Of a stretch of 8,898 nucleotides of DNA, positions 1 through 5,850 are shown piece after piece. The first letter of the stretch is position 1. Each line of letters begins with the position of its first letter. The position numbers were made by a program, and so were the translations under genes. The DNA is from Dehalococcoidales bacterium. GTDB taxonomy: Bacteria; Chloroflexota; Dehalococcoidia; Dehalococcoidales; JAUXAE01. Location: NCBI GenBank assembly GCA_030620035.1, contig JAUXAE010000041.1:1-8898 (forward strand). The letters are read 5' to 3'. The notes under the pieces are model-generated. The model had not been told where the DNA came from and searched no databases. It saw only the letters and a list, made by a program, of their open reading frames with translations.

Positions 1-15
1 ATGAGGTGAAAAACC

Positions 16-1035
16 ATGAAGAAGATGACTCGGCGTAGCTTCATACGCATAACAGCTATCGGTGCCGGTGTCCTGGCGGCCGGGGGCATGGGCCTTAAAG
101 CGCTAATTTCAAATTCTGGGCTTGATACCTACAGCGAGACGCGAAGATTGCTGGGCACCTTCATCACTATCACCCTTGTTGATGATGACCAGACCAGATG
201 CGTCGAGACTGTTCAGGATACCTTTGCCGAGGTTGAGCGTTTGTCAAGCATCCTAAGCCGCCACGATGCATCAAGCGAGCTATCGCGCTTGAACAGTACC
301 GGTCGGCTGGCCGGTGCCTCCAGTGAACTGGTGGCCGTGCTGGAGCGGGCCCAATACTGTGCCGAATTGACCGGCGGTGCCTTTGATGTTACCGTCAAGC
401 CCCTGGTGGAATTGTACCAGGACCACTTTGCCCACTATGGGGCGCCTCCCGATGCCGCCGCCGTGGCCCAGACACGGCAGCTGGTGGGTTACCAGATGCT
501 CACTATTAGTGGCCGCGATGTTGCTCTGGCCAAGACGGGCATGGGCATTACCCTGGACGGAATCGCCAAGGGCTACATCGTTGACCAGGCGGCGGCTCTG
601 CTTAGGGCCCGGGGCCTGACCCGGGTGCTGGTGGAGGCCGGCGGCGACCTGTCCCTGCGCGGCATGAGGCAGGACGGTCACCCCTGGCGGGTAGGTATCA
701 GCCACCCGCGGGCACTGGCCGGCTACTACGAGGTATTGGAGTCAAGCAATGGCTGCATCGCCACCTCAGGAGACTACGAGGCTGCCTTTACCGCCGATTA
801 CAGCTACCACCATATCATAGACCCGCGCACCGGCTCATCACCGACTGAGCTGGCCAGTGCCACCGTGCTGGCCAATGACACCACCTATGCTGATGCCCTA
901 TCTACGGCCGCCCTGGTGCTGGGCATGAACGATGCCCTGGCCCTTCTGGAACGGCTATCTGGGGTTGAAGCCCTGCTGATAGATAAGGAGCTGCACAGCC
1001 GGACGACCAGCGGTTTCTCGGTAGCCAGTGCTTGA
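16..1035 (+). CDS. apbE: FAD:protein FMN transferase, ApbE family, Tat-exported
   Basis: ApbE-family enzymes move FMN from FAD onto a threonine of target proteins (for example Rnf/Nqr subunits and extracytoplasmic flavoproteins) in a Mg-dependent reaction outside the cytoplasm. The 339-residue product starts with a twin-arginine signal: T-R-R-S-F-I-R at residues 5-11, then a hydrophobic stretch to about residue 30. There is no lipobox cysteine, so it is not an obvious lipoprotein. Family motifs are in order: ITLDGIAKGYIVD (about 178-190), EAGGDL (207-212), ATSGDY (249-254), HHIIDPRTG (265-273), and the metal-site segment ADALSTAALVLG (292-303, with D293 and T297). Length is normal for the family. 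The start is supported by GAGGTG seven bases upstream. Nothing can be said of the gene before it. It is separated from the next gene by 192 bases containing a strong promoter, so it is probably a separate transcription unit. The flavinylated target is not visible here. Confidence 0.93.
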   Translation: MKKMTRRSFIRITAIGAGVLAAGGMGLKALISNSGLDTYSETRRLLGTFITITLVDDDQTRCVETVQDTFAEVERLSSILSRHDASSELSRLNSTGRLAGASSELVAVLERAQYCAELTGGAFDVTVKPLVELYQDHFAHYGAPPDAAAVAQTRQLVGYQMLTISGRDVALAKTGMGITLDGIAKGYIVDQAAALLRARGLTRVLVEAGGDLSLRGMRQDGHPWRVGISHPRALAGYYEVLESSNGCIATSGDYEAAFTADYSYHHIIDPRTGSSPTELASATVLANDTTYADALSTAALVLGMNDALALLERLSGVEALLIDKELHSRTTSGFSVASA

Positions 1036-1149
1036 CGCTGGCTTCAGCTTTCCCAAAATGTAATTTGGTTGTGTTATCAGGCTCAGGTATCTCTATCTTT
1101 GGTGTCCGCTTTCCTATGGTCTTAAACGCCCTCTCTTTAATAAAATGAC

Positions 1150-1177
1150 TTGACAATTTACTTTTTAGTAATATAAT
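1150..1177 (+). promoter_or_regulatory. Consensus sigma-70/sigma-A promoter upstream of the Rrf2 gene
   Basis: TTGACA at 1150-1155 and TATAAT at 1172-1177 both match the housekeeping consensus at all six positions, with a 16-base spacer. The surrounding region (about 1140-1205) is far more AT-rich than the flanking genes. Initiation would be expected near 1183-1186, about 43 bases before the regulator's ATG at 1228. This probably drives the whole downstream operon. Transcription start is inferred, not seen. Confidence 0.8.
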
Positions 1178-1178
1178 A

Positions 1179-1190
1179 TTTATTAATAAA
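1179..1190. promoter_or_regulatory. Palindromic candidate operator over the transcription start
   Basis: TTTATTAATAAA is a perfect 12-base palindrome beginning two bases after the -10 box and covering the predicted +1. A second, shorter palindrome ATAATTAT lies at 1196-1203. Rrf2 proteins commonly repress their own operons from dyad sites overlapping the promoter, so this is a reasonable autoregulatory operator. The caveat is that AT-only palindromes arise easily in such AT-rich sequence. Confidence 0.4.
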
Positions 1191-1227
1191 AGATGATAAT
1201 TATACTGTTCTTAGGGAGGCAAAGGAG

Positions 1228-1668
1228 ATGAAGCTTTCGGCGAGAGGCAGACATTCAATGGAGGCGATGCTTGACCTGGCGGTACAGTTCGGTCAGGGAC
1301 CCATCCTGATAAGGGATGTTGCCCGGAGACGGCGCATCTCGGGGCAGTATCTGGCCCAGCTATTTATCCCGCTGCGCATTGCCGGTCTGGTAAGGAGTAT
1401 CCGAGGGGCCAACGGCGGCTTTGTCCTGGCCCGGGCCCCGGCTGAGATAAAGCTCAGCGATATCATTCGGGCTACCGAGGGTTCAACGGCGCCGTCGGAG
1501 TGTGTTGATGACCCCAGGGTATGCTGGACGGGCGATAACTGCATAACCCGCAGTGTCTGGGTTGAGATAAAAAAGGCGACTGACCGAATACTGGAATCAT
1601 TAACCCTTCAGGACTTAGTTGACCGGCGGCAGGAAAGTGAGCGGGCCAAGGCCGGGGCGGTAGGCTAA
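1228..1668 (+). CDS. Rrf2/IscR-family transcriptional regulator with three cluster-type cysteines
   Basis: The 146-residue product opens with the Rrf2 signature MKLSARGRHSMEAMLDLA. A winged helix-turn-helix follows: the recognition region is about residues 27-56 (IRDVARRRRISGQYLAQLF) and the wing is at 57-68 (SIRGANGGFVLA). Three cysteines, C92, C99 and C105 (spacing C-x6-C-x5-C), sit where IscR/NsrR/RsrR-type proteins bind an Fe-S cluster. This suggests sensing of iron-sulfur, redox or nitric oxide status. A CymR-like role in cysteine control is less likely, because CymR lacks these cysteines. The start is firm: GGGAGG at 1214-1219 lies eight bases before the ATG. The gene heads an operon containing a cysteine desulfurase, the usual partner of IscR, and likely autoregulates through the palindrome at its promoter. 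The specific ligand cannot be told from sequence, so no symbol is given. Confidence 0.92.
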   Translation: MKLSARGRHSMEAMLDLAVQFGQGPILIRDVARRRRISGQYLAQLFIPLRIAGLVRSIRGANGGFVLARAPAEIKLSDIIRATEGSTAPSECVDDPRVCWTGDNCITRSVWVEIKKATDRILESLTLQDLVDRRQESERAKAGAVG

Positions 1669-1688
1669 TTAGACCGGGGAGAAGCTAG

Positions 1689-1925
1689 ATGGTAAACAGG
1701 TGCTGTATCTGTCATTCATGTGGCCGCAAGGTGGAATTCGGCCAGGAGGAACTGCCCTGCCAGGTTCTTCGGGGCTGGCTGGTTGTCTCCTCCCTCAAGG
1801 GCTTGGAAACCATTGACCGTTGCAGCTTCTGCTCCCTGAGTTGCCTCAAAAGATGGGTGGATGGCCAGGCACCTGGCGTTCCCGAGGTATTCATAAAGTC
1901 TCTGGAAGAAGAGAGCGACCATTAG
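1689..1925 (+). CDS. Small cysteine-rich (zinc-ribbon-like) protein of unknown function
   Basis: I do not recognise this 78-residue protein as a named family. It carries a cluster C5, C6, C8, C11 (CCICHSC), a lone C24, and a second knuckle C45, C48, C52 (CSFCSLSC). Paired CxxC knuckles about 35 residues apart suggest a zinc ribbon or other metal or Fe-S site. The segment between is strand-like and hydrophobic (GWLVVSSLKG), and the tail is acidic. The start has GGGGAG at 1676-1681, seven bases upstream. It follows the Rrf2 gene by 20 bases and so is probably cotranscribed. Its position between an Fe-S-type regulator and a cysteine desulfurase hints at a role in sulfur or metal sensing, or as a small partner of the regulator. 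That is inference from context only. The good ribosome site, tight spacing and ordered cysteines argue that it is a real gene. Confidence 0.72.
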   Translation: MVNRCCICHSCGRKVEFGQEELPCQVLRGWLVVSSLKGLETIDRCSFCSLSCLKRWVDGQAPGVPEVFIKSLEEESDH

Positions 1926-2099
1926 GCAGGCTGGTATCCCGATATACGGCAAGGCTAGAGTTAAGCGGGAGCCAGCTTTGTATTTTAGGTGGCTGATTTT
2001 TAGAAATGTTACGATGCCGGTGGTGGTGTAGTTCCTCTGGAGTTATAGATGTGGTTGCCCGATGGCGGCCATGAATTTATGTAACTGCAGTTGCTGAAG
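1926..2099 (+). promoter_or_regulatory. Leader region before the cysteine desulfurase gene
   Basis: This 174-base gap is the longest inside the putative operon, whose other junctions are 24 bases or less. No strong promoter, riboswitch or tRNA is apparent. A weak 5-bp inverted repeat (AGCCA at 1970-1974, TGGCT at 1990-1994) is followed by GATTTTTAG, and could be a poor terminator or attenuator stem. The distal end holds the cysteine-rich mini-ORF described separately. The unusual length suggests post-transcriptional control of the desulfurase, but this is not shown. Confidence 0.3.
2062..2097 (+). CDS. Possible cysteine-rich leader peptide upstream of the desulfurase
   Basis: A short open frame reads M-A-A-M-N-L-C-N-C-S-C then TGA (stop at 2095-2097). 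Translation could start at ATG 2062 or, giving MNLCNCSC, at ATG 2071. The frame upstream continues without a stop to a TAG at 2029-2031 and contains two more Cys codons (2050, 2056) before the first ATG. The stop lies two bases before the desulfurase ATG at 2100, the geometry expected for termination-reinitiation coupling, and the desulfurase has no good Shine-Dalgarno of its own. Cys-codon-rich leader peptides controlling sulfur genes are known in mycobacteria. Against it: the mini-ORF itself has only a weak ribosome site (GGCGG before 2071), and three Cys in eleven codons may be chance. Confidence 0.28.
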   Translation: MAAMNLCNCSC

Positions 2100-3266
2100 A
2101 TGAAAAGGATATATCTTGACCATGCCGCGACCACGCCCACCCACCCTGAGGTGGCCCGAGCCATGCTGCCCTACCTTGGTGATGTCTTTGGCAACCCTTC
2201 AGCCATCTATTGCTATGGCCAGGAGGCCAGGAGTGCCCTTGAGCAGGCCCGGGCCCAGGTAGCCGGCCTTATCGGTGCCCGCAGCGAGGAGATTATCTTC
2301 ACCTCTGGCGGTACTGAGGCCGATAACCTGGCCCTAATCGGCGTCGCCTATGCCCATAAGAATAGGGGGAACCACATCATTACCACGGCCATTGAGCACC
2401 ATGCCATTATAGAGACGGCCAAGTTTTTGGAGAAGAGGGGCTTTGAAGTAACCTATCTAGGTGTCGATGGCCAGGGCCTGGTTGACCCTGATGATGTCCG
2501 GCGGGCTATCACTGATAGGACCATCCTCATTTCGGTGATGCAGGCCAACAACGAGATAGGCACCATCCAGCCGCTGGCTGAGATAGGCGGCATTGCCCGG
2601 GAAGCCGGCATCTGTTTTCATAGTGATGCCGTGCAGGCAGTGGGCCATATCCCGGTAGATGTCGCTGAGCTCGGCGTGGACCTGCTGTCGATGTCGGCCC
2701 ACAAGTTCTACGGCCCCAAAGGGGTTGGCGCCCTTTATCTCAGGAAGGGGACCAGGCTTGAGGCCCTAATGTATGGCGGCGGCCAGGAGAGGAACCGGCG
2801 CTCGGGTACAGAGAATACCCCGGGCATTATCGGCCTCGGCCGGGCAGTAGAGCTGGCCCGGCAGGAGATGGCCCAGGAGGCTGGGCAGCTGACCCGGCTT
2901 CGTGACCGGCTGATTCAGGACACATTACAGCGGATTAGCCACAGCCGCCTAAACGGCCACCCCAAGAAACGGCTGCCTAACAATGTCAACATCAGCTTTG
3001 ATTTTGTTGAGGGAGAATCGCTGGTCTTAAATCTTGACCTCAAGGGCATCTGTGCCTCTACCGGCTCGGCCTGCAGTTCATCAAGCCTTGAGCCGTCCCA
3101 TGTCCTGCTGGCCCTGGGGTTGCCCCGGCCGCAGGCCCACGGCTCACTGAGATTTACCCTGGGTAAGTGGACCACCGAGCCGGATATAGACCGGGTTCTG
3201 GAGGTTTTGCCGCCTATTGTGGCCAGGCTTAGGGCGATGTCGCCCCTATTAAAGAACCGTAGCTAG
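2100..3266 (+). CDS. Cysteine desulfurase, NifS/IscS type (group I)
   Basis: A PLP-dependent enzyme that converts cysteine to alanine and holds the sulfur as a persulfide for Fe-S clusters, FdhD, thiolation or other acceptors in the cytoplasm. The 388-residue product begins MKRIYLDHAATTP, the standard N terminus, so I chose ATG 2100 over an in-frame TTG at 2091. Visible landmarks are SGGTEADN (69-76), the cofactor-stacking His in IEHH (H100), SDAVQA (175-180), the PLP lysine K202 in SAHKFYGPKG, RSGTEN (234-239), and catalytic C325 in the flexible loop STGSACSSSSLEPSH. That loop is the group I (NifS/IscS) form, not SufS. Length is normal. No clear Shine-Dalgarno precedes it, unlike its neighbours. 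No IscU/NifU gene follows. Context (regulator upstream, FdhD and NadA downstream) fits a general sulfur donor. Whether to call it iscS or nifS cannot be decided from sequence. Confidence 0.95.
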   Translation: MKRIYLDHAATTPTHPEVARAMLPYLGDVFGNPSAIYCYGQEARSALEQARAQVAGLIGARSEEIIFTSGGTEADNLALIGVAYAHKNRGNHIITTAIEHHAIIETAKFLEKRGFEVTYLGVDGQGLVDPDDVRRAITDRTILISVMQANNEIGTIQPLAEIGGIAREAGICFHSDAVQAVGHIPVDVAELGVDLLSMSAHKFYGPKGVGALYLRKGTRLEALMYGGGQERNRRSGTENTPGIIGLGRAVELARQEMAQEAGQLTRLRDRLIQDTLQRISHSRLNGHPKKRLPNNVNISFDFVEGESLVLNLDLKGICASTGSACSSSSLEPSHVLLALGLPRPQAHGSLRFTLGKWTTEPDIDRVLEVLPPIVARLRAMSPLLKNRS

Positions 3267-3290
3267 CGGGATATTCAAGGAGGCTATATA

Positions 3291-4349
3291 ATGAGTGAAA
3301 TCCCTGAAATTGGCAAGATATCGGCTGAGATTTTTCATGAGCTGATATTCCCCAGGCTGGGGGCCAGGAATGAAAAGGTACTGGTAGGCCCCCACCATGG
3401 GGTGGATACCGGCATCGTCGAGATTGGGGACAAAGCGGTATCCTTTACCTGTGACCCGGTGTTTATCGTCCCTGAATACGGCTGGGAGAGGGCGGCCTGG
3501 TTTGCCATTCATATCCTGGCCTCCGATGCCGTCACCTGCGGGCTGAAGCCCTGGTTCTTGGCCATAGACCTGAACCTGCCCATGGCCATGACCAAAGAGC
3601 AGCTGGAGGTAATGTGGCAGACCATGCACCGGGAATGTGAGAGGCTGGGCATCTCGGTCATCTGCGGCCATACCGCCCGGTATGAGAACTGCCATTACCC
3701 CATGGTAGGTGGGGCCACGGTGGTTGGCGTCGGTGGACTGACCGAGTATGTCACCCCCAAACTGGCCAGAGCCGGTGATAAGATAATCATCACCAAGGGG
3801 CCGGCCATTGAGGCCAGCGGCATCTTTGGCGCCATGTTCCCCAGGTTACTGGGCAGGCAGTTCGGGCCTGATTTTGCCCGGCGGGCCCAGCAGCTATTCT
3901 ACCAGATGTCGGTGGTTGAGGATGCTATGACGGCGGTTACGGTCGGTGTCAGGGAAGACGGGGTTAGCGCCATGCATGATGCCACCGAGTGCGGCCTATG
4001 GGGCGGCCTCTATGAGATAGCCGAGGCGGCCGGCCTGGGGGTCAGGGTGGAGCTGGAGAAGATTGTGGTCAGCGACTGTGTCCCGGAGATATGCCGCTAT
4101 TTTGACATTGACCCCTATGCTTCCATCAGTGAGGGGACATTGATTATTAGCTGCCGACAGCACAAGGCCCAGCAGGTAGTTGGTGCCCTGTCCCGGAAGG
4201 GTATCCCTTCTTCCGTCGTCGGTGAGCTAACCGAGCCCGAGCAGGGCATGGTTCTCCTAAGAGACGGCCGGGAGGAGGAATTAAAACACCCCCTGGTTGA
4301 CCCCTTCTGGAAAGCTTTCTATAATGCCCTTGAGCGTTATCAGGAGTAG
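3291..4349 (+). CDS. AIR synthase/HypE/SelD-superfamily protein of unknown function
   Basis: The 352-residue protein has the two-domain PurM-like architecture. The N-terminal ATP-binding half (about 20-155) includes HHGVDTGIVEIGD (35-47) and FAIHILASDAVTCGLKPWF (71-89). The C-terminal half (about 160-335) includes GDKIIITKGPAIEASG (162-177) and MHDATECGLWGGLYEIAEAAG (228-248), equivalent to the HDxTxGG segment of HypE and SelD. The canonical GDD near the N terminus is replaced by GVDTG. There is no C-terminal PRxC-type cysteine needed by HypE, and no Gly-rich Cys/Sec loop of SelD, so it is probably neither. ThiL and PurM also fit poorly. Family members generally bind ATP and phosphorylate or activate an acyl or amide substrate; the substrate here is unknown. 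A strong AAGGAGG (3277-3283) sits seven bases before the ATG. It follows the desulfurase by 24 bases, suggesting a link to sulfur or selenium chemistry, which is inference. Confidence 0.85.
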   Translation: MSEIPEIGKISAEIFHELIFPRLGARNEKVLVGPHHGVDTGIVEIGDKAVSFTCDPVFIVPEYGWERAAWFAIHILASDAVTCGLKPWFLAIDLNLPMAMTKEQLEVMWQTMHRECERLGISVICGHTARYENCHYPMVGGATVVGVGGLTEYVTPKLARAGDKIIITKGPAIEASGIFGAMFPRLLGRQFGPDFARRAQQLFYQMSVVEDAMTAVTVGVREDGVSAMHDATECGLWGGLYEIAEAAGLGVRVELEKIVVSDCVPEICRYFDIDPYASISEGTLIISCRQHKAQQVVGALSRKGIPSSVVGELTEPEQGMVLLRDGREEELKHPLVDPFWKAFYNALERYQE

Positions 4350-4359
4350 ACTTCAGATT

Positions 4360-5066
4360 ATGAGGCAGGAAAAGACGGCGGAACCGGCTGCGGCCATTGA
4401 GCCCGCCTACTATGAGGTTGGCTACTGGAAGAGATGGTCCCGGGTTTATGATTCCCTGGTAAAGCTCTTTTTTCTGCCCTTTGGCGGTGAGCTGAGGTTC
4501 CGCGATAACTTTGTTGATTTTGCCTCCTCCGGGAGGGTGAGCAGGTACTGGATGCCTGCTGCGGCACCGGGACAGTAACCTCTCTGGTAGCCCGGAGGGT
4601 AGGTGGTAGTGGCCGGGTGGTAGGAATTGACCTATCGGCCGAGATGATTGCCCGGGCCCGAAAGAAGGCAACCAATTTGCCGGTCCTCTTTAAGAGGGCC
4701 AGCTGTGACCGCCTGCCTTTCCCCGAGGATACCTTTGATAGGTCTTTGGTCTCATTTGGTCTGCACGAACTGCCTTTGGTCATCAGGCAGAATAGCCTGA
4801 AGGAAATTTATCGTACCCTAAAACCCGGCGGCAGCCTTTTCATCTTTGATTACCATCTGCCTGAGGGCTTGTGGCCCCGGCTGGCCATTAAGTCCTTTGT
4901 TAAGTTTTTTGAGGAAGAAGTGGCCTACCGGCTGATGCTGGAGGACAGGCTACCCGCCGAGATTGGTGACGACGGTTTTATCCTCAAGGAGAGGCGGTGG
5001 CCGTTGGCCGGTATGTTCCAGATGCTCCGTGCCCAGAAGCCGGGCCAGGCGAGGGCCGATGGATAA
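4360..5066 (+). pseudogene. Class I SAM-dependent methyltransferase (UbiE-like), frameshifted
   Basis: Two frames together make one methyltransferase. The first reads MRQEKTAEPAAAIEPAYY... from ATG 4360 to about 4524, including the N-terminal helix YYEVGYWKRWSRVYDSL, then runs to a stop at 4576. The second frame, open from 4518, carries motif I as REGEQVLDACCGTG (from about 4530), then GRVVGIDLSAEMIARAR, CDRLPFPEDTFDRSLVSFGLHEL and YRTLKPGGSLFIFDYH, and stops at 5064-5066. One missing base, most simply a C in the CCTCCTCC tract at 4523-4530, restores a continuous protein of about 235 residues. The cause may be a sequencing or assembly error or a true mutation. No classical slippery heptamer was found. 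The substrate is unknown; the resemblance is to the UbiE/COQ5 quinone methyltransferase group. Start 4360 is ten bases after the preceding stop; ATG 4324 in the same frame is an alternative. The end overlaps fdhD by eight bases. Confidence 0.85.
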
Positions 5067-5850
5067 CACAGAGAAATTGCCCATATTGCGGGTTACCCAG
5101 ACAGAGAAAAACGATACCGAGGATGTGGTCACCAAGGAATCCCCGCTGACCATCATTTTTAACGATAATGAACTGGTGACCCTGCTCTGTTCCCCGGCCG
5201 AATTAAACTATTTGGCCGTCGGTTTCCTGGCCTCCGAGGGGTTACTCAAGAGCAAGGAAGAAATCAAGAGGCTGGTGGTTGACGGGCACAGGGGGGTGGT
5301 GCGGCTGGAGACAGATAAGGGCTCAGAATCGGCCCATGAGCTGGTCTTCAAGCGCTTTATCTCCTCGGGCTGTGGCCGGGGAACCTCTTTCTATAGCGCC
5401 GCTGATGTCCAGGGCCAGGTGCCGGTGTCATCTCAGTTGGTGGTCTCGGCAGAAGAGGTCTTTACCCTAATGAAGGAGTTCCAGCATTGCTCTCGGGTCT
5501 TCCGGGCCACCGGTGGTGTCCACAGCGCCGCCCTGTGCGATAAGAAGGACATCCTGGTCTTTTCTGAGGACATCGGCCGCCATAATGCCATTGATAAAAT
5601 CTTGGGCCGCTGCCTGCTGGAGGGTATAGCAACAGATGACGGCATCATCATCACCAGCGGCCGAATTTCCTCGGAGATACTGCTCAAGGTGGCCAAGAGA
5701 AATATCCCGATAATTATCTCTAAATCGGCCCCGACCAACCTGGGGGTAAAATTGGCGGCTGATTTGGGCATAACCCTTATCGGCTTTGTCCGGGGCAAAA
5801 GGATGAATGTCTATAGCCACGGCGGGAGGGTTATTACCGATGGTAACTAG
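5059..5850 (+). CDS. fdhD: Formate dehydrogenase accessory sulfurtransferase FdhD
   Basis: FdhD takes persulfide sulfur from a cysteine desulfurase and loads it onto the Mo/W-bis-MGD cofactor, giving active formate dehydrogenase. The 263-residue product shows family blocks: ESPLTIIFNDNE (27-38), YLAVGFLASEGLL (51-63), SGCGRGTSF (103-111), ATGGVHSAAL (150-159), EDIGRHNAIDK (170-180), TSGRISSE (199-206) and SKSAPTN (221-227). In the sulfur-shuttle loop only C105 is present; the second cysteine of the CxxC seen in E. coli FdhD is replaced (C-G-R-G). The frame is open from further upstream, but ATG 5059 is preferred because it gives the usual start just before the ESPL block and has GAGGG upstream. 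ATGGATAA overlaps the methyltransferase stop by eight bases. The downstream end overlaps nadA. No formate dehydrogenase structural gene is in the window. An upstream cysteine desulfurase in the same operon is a fitting sulfur donor. Confidence 0.94.
   Translation: MDNTEKLPILRVTQTEKNDTEDVVTKESPLTIIFNDNELVTLLCSPAELNYLAVGFLASEGLLKSKEEIKRLVVDGHRGVVRLETDKGSESAHELVFKRFISSGCGRGTSFYSAADVQGQVPVSSQLVVSAEEVFTLMKEFQHCSRVFRATGGVHSAALCDKKDILVFSEDIGRHNAIDKILGRCLLEGIATDDGIIITSGRISSEILLKVAKRNIPIIISKSAPTNLGVKLAADLGITLIGFVRGKRMNVYSHGGRVITDGN

Noticed and set aside
1..15. Tail of an upstream gene (ATGAGGTGA)
   Set aside because: An in-frame TGA occurs, but too few bases are available to tell a gene end from spacer. 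The stretch is explained as the apbE ribosome-binding region.
280..705. Reverse-strand open frame of 141 codons inside apbE
   Set aside because: It lies wholly within a gene with clear ApbE motifs, has low-complexity His/Gln/Gly-rich composition and no recognisable domain. It is a shadow of the real gene.
1053..1068. Hairpin CCAAA-N6-TTTGG after apbE as a terminator
   Set aside because: The stem is only five pairs, mostly A-T, and the following TTGTGTT is not a proper U tract. It is too weak to annotate as a terminator.
1970..2002. AGCCA...TGGCT inverted repeat followed by T-rich bases as an attenuator
   Set aside because: A five-pair stem with a 15-base loop is weak, and the T tract is interrupted. 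It is mentioned only in the leader entry.
3291..4349. Assignment as HypE or SelD
   Set aside because: HypE needs a C-terminal cysteine and SelD a conserved Cys/Sec with a Gly-rich loop; neither is present.
4518..4548. Programmed -1 frameshift in the methyltransferase
   Set aside because: The shift direction would fit, but no X-XXY-YYZ heptamer exists in the zero frame. A one-base deletion in a C-rich tract is simpler.
4147..4783. Reverse-strand open frames across the methyltransferase junction
   Set aside because: They are Pro/Arg/Ser-rich with no domain, and the + strand carries clear motifs over the same bases.
4963..5058. N-terminal extension of FdhD (32 extra residues)
   Set aside because: The extra residues are Arg/Ser-rich and are the methyltransferase C-terminal coding region read in another frame. 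ATG 5059 has a ribosome site and the usual overlap geometry.
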